Shown: piece after piece, positions 60,497-64,000 of the stretch
Layout: each line of letters starts with the position of its first letter
How positions within the stretch are numbered: position 1 is the stretch's first letter
From: Pholiota molesta
Taxonomy: Eukaryota; Basidiomycota; Agaricomycetes; Agaricales; Strophariaceae
Assembly (NCBI GenBank): GCA_014925825.1
Contig: JACGCK010000096.1
Coordinates: 62,001-126,000 of the forward strand
Direction of reading: 5' to 3'
Length of the DNA: 64,000 nt
Notes under the pieces: model-generated
What the model was told of the DNA's origin: nothing
The model's database searches: none
Seen by the model: the letters and a program-made list of their open reading frames with translations, nothing else
Made by a program: the position numbers and the translations under genes

Positions 60497-61342
60497 ATGC
60501 CACGAGTTACGAAACGGCATTCTGTCAGCTCACTTCATATATTCTCGACGCTCCTCCAATATGCCCATGGACACCTTGGCCAACTGAGGCTTGAGTCTGA
60601 GGAACGCGCCATGATGGCCACTTCCCTTGGAGAGAATGAATTTTTTTCTTCCGTAAATTCGTATCGACATCTGAACTTGTTAGAAAGTCTCGTTTTTAAG
60701 AAAGGTATGTTCCTGCTTCATTTGCGAACTTTTGAAATTCTCTCACACCTAGTCATAAAGCCGCAAGAACTCGTACGTGGATCACGCGTGCTACAGGACA
60801 AGAAATACAAGATTCTCAACATGAGACGCCTGTCCCAAGCACAACTGTCGTTCCCGACGTTTTCCAAACTCGGGAAATATGCGCTATCAGGAGCCTTCGT
60901 CTTTGAAGTCGACCTGAATATTCCGGAGGCTGATATTCCCCAGGCTGCATGTGAACTGTACGTGTATGGAAGACGTCTCTGGTAAGTGGATTTTCTCCCA
61001 AGTACCTGTATTTATGTTTTCAATTCGCGATTTTATTTAGGGTGAAGGCCATCCGTGGTGCTGTGACTAACGGACGTGGCTGGATATTTCTCCTTCTCAA
61101 TTTTAATGACAACTATGACGGAGTGTACTACCTGTACTCGGCAGTTGTCAGGTTAACCGCAACGTATGGTCCCAACGGTACGAACAAGATCCTGAAGCGC
61201 TTTGCTAATGTGATCGCTGGTGTTTTGTTGCATTGGGTAAGTTGATCTTACTCTGCATGGAAGAATTATTTATTCATTGCGCTCTCAGATCATCAATAGC
61301 TTTTCAAGTGTTGGAACCGATGATTGGTTCGAAGTAGAATAG
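60497..61342 (+). CDS. Hypothetical protein, Agaricomycete type
   Basis: Three exons (60497-60981, 61041-61236, 61289-61342) join in phase to about 244 residues. The most distinctive part is IRGAVTNGRGWIFLLLNFND followed by NYDGVYYLYSAVVRLTATYG. I associate this wording with uncharacterised Agaricomycete proteins, but cannot name a domain. The N-terminal part contains a long amphipathic region (YRHLNLLESLVFKKGMFLLH). An upstream exon starting at 60218 is possible, in which case the start given here would be internal. No signal peptide or clear transmembrane helix. Function unknown. Confidence 0.6.
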
Positions 61343-61822
61343 ACGATGGTATGTATCCCCAGATATATCATTATAATCTCCTTTAGCACATCCACAAACG
61401 CGCATAGCAGCCCACGCCGCTTGCTGGGCCAAGAATCTGTGGTGTCGATTTTTTTTTGGCTAAGGCGCCATGATATCGATGTATTTGAATTTTGATTTTG
61501 AGTCTCTGGAAAGGAAAATCTATCCTGCACTCGCTCGCGCCGCGATTCAGCTCGGCGAGGTAGCCCGAAAGCTAGCCGTACAGGATGTCCTTCGCCGATT
61601 TGCAGTTTGCGCTTTCTCCATGTCCGTCGGATGGACGCGCGATCGGGAACTTCGAAGGTGCGAGCGCGCATCTGGGGAGCGGGCTGTCCACAATGGGAAG
61701 TAAAAATCAATAGTTGATGATACGGAAGCGTGCCATTTTCAATCTCAAACAGTTTATATTGAGCCGTCTTAGGGTCGATAAATCCGCTTCCAGAGTCCAA
61801 CCACTACCTACGGTTATCCATC
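61343..61822. other. Convergent intergenic stretch
   Basis: Between the 3' ends of the hypothetical gene (plus) and the glycosyltransferase relic (minus). The minus frame 61285-61800 overlaps both and has no motif. Nothing else seen. Confidence 0.4.
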
Positions 61823-63356
61823 TACACAAAAGCAGAGAACTCGCGAACCTTGATCAAGAATAAAATCTGCCGCCCTAGCCCTCCCCTGCTTCTTACGACA
61901 CAACATTCCAAGTTCCGCCGATCTTCGTCGGTGGCTCCCATTGTCGTCACCTTTCTGACAGCCTCTTCCAGCTCCAGGACATTGAACTTCGGAGCAGTGC
62001 TTCGACAGCCGCATTCTCCGATCCCTAAATACTCTACGCGGGTCGCATTGTCGTACAGATCGAACCATTGCGGAAGAATGACCTGAGGAACGCCGCAGCT
62101 AATAACCGGATCAGAAGGACTGGCGAGTCATGAATAAGGTATTCACTTACTACGCGGACTCGAATATGAGTTGGCACCCCGTGGTGAACGAAGCAGATAA
62201 CATTGGGATGCGACAAGACAGAGGTGATGGGCGCGTCCAACCAGACAGCAGCTCTAACGGTGTCGTGGGATAGCCGAACTCATCGAGACCGACTGGATGA
62301 GGGCGGAACTTCCCAACGTCTGGGAGCTTCCAGAGGAGCTGCATCTTGCGATCTCGAACGCCGAGAGAATCCCAGTGAGAGCGATCCGCGCGAGGTCCTC
62401 CGTGAATTCATAGTGCGTCCCCATCATAAAGAGGACGGTCTCCGTCGGTCGAGCCAGCGCGTAAGGTCGTCGGACGGCTCCAGAGGCGCAGGTCAGCTAG
62501 ATAGGCCCATAGAGCGTCATATTAGGCGGCACCACCATCGGGAACTCCAGCTCTTCGAGGCCTTGGCAGATGTACGGGATGTCCTTCCGGAATTGGAACC
62601 CTGTAGATTTCTTTGCGCGAGGATCGAAGAGGAAGTGTACGCCCATCGCATCGTGAACCAGATATTTTGGAGCATGGAGCTCCAGGGACGGGAAACTGGA
62701 TACCGGAGCCACCACTGCGAAGACTGCAATCAGCTCTGGAAGATTGAACGCGTCGAATGGCTTACCAGGGGTAATACCAGAAGGCGCGGCCGCTGGGCTG
62801 GGAGTCGAGCGCCATTCCCAAAGGCGGCATGCAGGTGTTGACGATGTATTTCGCGTCGACCGACTTGCAAGCCTCTATAGCTTGGTGGAAGACCATGTCC
62901 ATCAGGATCACGTCGGGCCGCAGCGCAAGAGACACGTTTGCAGTTCTGGATAGTCTCCTGGTATGCAGAATAAATTTGAGTAACGGAAAGACTGGATGAT
63001 ATAGGGTATCACCTCGAATTCAGCATCCGACCAAGGGCATAAAGCAGAGGAATCAACTCGAACGCGTAGTTCGATCGAGTAAGTGGGGGTGCTGATTCCA
63101 TCGTGGGGCAATCCACTCCTCCAGATAGCATCCATCTCGGTCACTCCAGTGATATTGTGGAAATGCAAGGAGGACCCGGCAGAAACTCCATCCTTCAACT
63201 TCTCCACGCGCTTCTCCAGCTCGGAGAAGGACGCGACATGGATATTAGAGACTGCGGTCGAGAAAGCAGCTCAGAGACCAGAGACAAGATGGTAGTGGAT
63301 TGTCCAGCCTCCGGATACGTGAAGACGAGCACGTTGAGGGGTTTTGCTGGCGCCAT
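61823..63356 (-). pseudogene. Decayed UDP-glycosyltransferase (GT1-like)
   Basis: From ATG 63356 (MAPAKPLNVLVFTYPEAGQS) the minus strand shows glycosyltransferase segments in order. They are NIHVASFSELEKRVEKLKDG, ITGVTEMDAIWRSGLPHDG, RPDVILMDMVFHQAIEACKS, YIVNTCMPPLGMALDSQPSG, FPSLELHAPKYLVHDAMGVH, ETVLFMMGTHYEFTEDLARI, LLWKLPDVGKFRPHPVGLDE, HPNVICFVHHG followed by ANSYSSPR, and GVPQVILPQWFDLYDNATRV. The HHGG..S and QWFDLYDNA parts correspond to the UDP-sugar-binding signature of GT1 enzymes. At least five one-base shifts separate these pieces (near 63258, 62768, 62440, 62380 and 62178, where a run of four Gs would need five). Intact relatives transfer sugars from UDP-sugars to lipids or small molecules. 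As read, no full enzyme can be made. The start and stop fit the family ends. Confidence 0.7.
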
Positions 63357-64000
63357 GGGAGCTGAACAGATGAGCCTACAAGTAGATATCGCGCGTCTTT
63401 GGCAGTTGAACTTTACGAAGTCCGTGAAATTCGCTCATGAAATGACGATTTGGCTGCTTCTTAGGGTACATGCATCTATTCATATCACCTTCACAGGCCG
63501 TCTGCGACTCCCGAAGTTGTTCCCTTTTTCCACGTCTTTCAGGGCTGATGTCGTACTGATTTGAATCAGCAGCGCAATTGGCCATGAAAGCATGGCGAGT
63601 GAGTTGGCTACTTACTCAAATGGTAAGAGAGTACACCGCCAGTGGCGGGGAAATGTGATCGATTGACCGAATGCTGTGTGAGCCCGCTGAGCGGGCAGCG
63701 ATGGCGCTGTGTCATAGGCTGTCATCGGTGTGGCCAATCCTGCGTCCATGCTAGCGTTGGTCTTCTCAGCCTTCTCAACAACGAAGAAAGACAATGGAAA
63801 AGAAGCTTTCCCTCACCATAGAGTATGTAAGTTTACAATTTTAGCCCAAGACTCTCACTGGACACCACGTAGCGCCAGTCTCCGGTTGCTCGTTCATGAG
63901 AATCTAACAAGTGCAGAATCGCCGTTCATACGTCACCGTCGCATTGAAGAAGGGCTTGGATAGTCTGAAGAACGGGAGACTCGGACAAAGGAGGAGTAAG
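63357..64000. other. Right edge, no gene supported
   Basis: Upstream region of the glycosyltransferase relic and window end. A short minus frame (63612-63794) and a plus frame (63730-63963) overlap one another and lack motifs. A gene beginning beyond 64000 could contribute exons here. Confidence 0.4.

Overview
The window reads as nuclear DNA of a basidiomycete fungus, most likely an Agaricomycete. Genes carry many short introns (about 45-65 nt) with GT(A/G)NGT donors. The protein families fit too: a White-collar-type LOV photoreceptor, DUF6534 membrane proteins, a fungal OPT transporter, a basidiomycete sesquiterpene synthase and several Agaricomycete-type P450s. Exon joins below were read by hand from splice signals and reading-phase continuity. 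No searches were run.

Left part (1-14 kb): the 5' end of a LOV-domain photoreceptor gene (minus, cut by the window edge), ribosomal protein L10/uL16 (minus), a 3.4 kb gene-poor stretch with diverged tandem repeats and a GC-rich palindrome, a DUF6534 membrane protein (minus), and an FAD-dependent salicylate-hydroxylase-like monooxygenase (minus) with one GC-AG intron. Three degenerate copies of a 115-175 bp repeat lie just before the next gene.

Middle (14-33 kb): a very large plus-strand gene combining a BTB/POZ-like N-terminal part, a long disordered Ser/Thr/Ala-rich linker and a C-terminal CAP-Gly-like domain, with two apparent reading-frame breaks. Then come an F-box-like protein, VPS74/GOLPH3, an OPT oligopeptide transporter whose one long intron holds a hairpin element, and a modular acidic/Cys-cluster protein (minus).

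Right part (33-64 kb): this looks like a sesquiterpenoid-type biosynthetic neighbourhood. It holds an SDR (minus, one frame break), a P450 (minus), an SDR (plus), a sesquiterpene synthase (minus), a P450 (plus), a decayed P450 (plus) and a decayed UDP-glycosyltransferase (minus). A decayed ferric reductase and a 1.4 kb foldback element lie between the tailoring genes and the synthase. The foldback element is a near-perfect 700-bp-arm palindrome filled with short tandem repeats that are open in all six frames.

A plausible division of labour, by inference only: the synthase makes a sesquiterpene scaffold, P450s oxidise it, SDRs interconvert alcohols and ketones, and the glycosyltransferase once capped it. 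A recurring pattern is loss of single bases in short homopolymers in several genes, while the housekeeping genes read clean. This is either gene decay or consensus error, and raw reads would separate the two.
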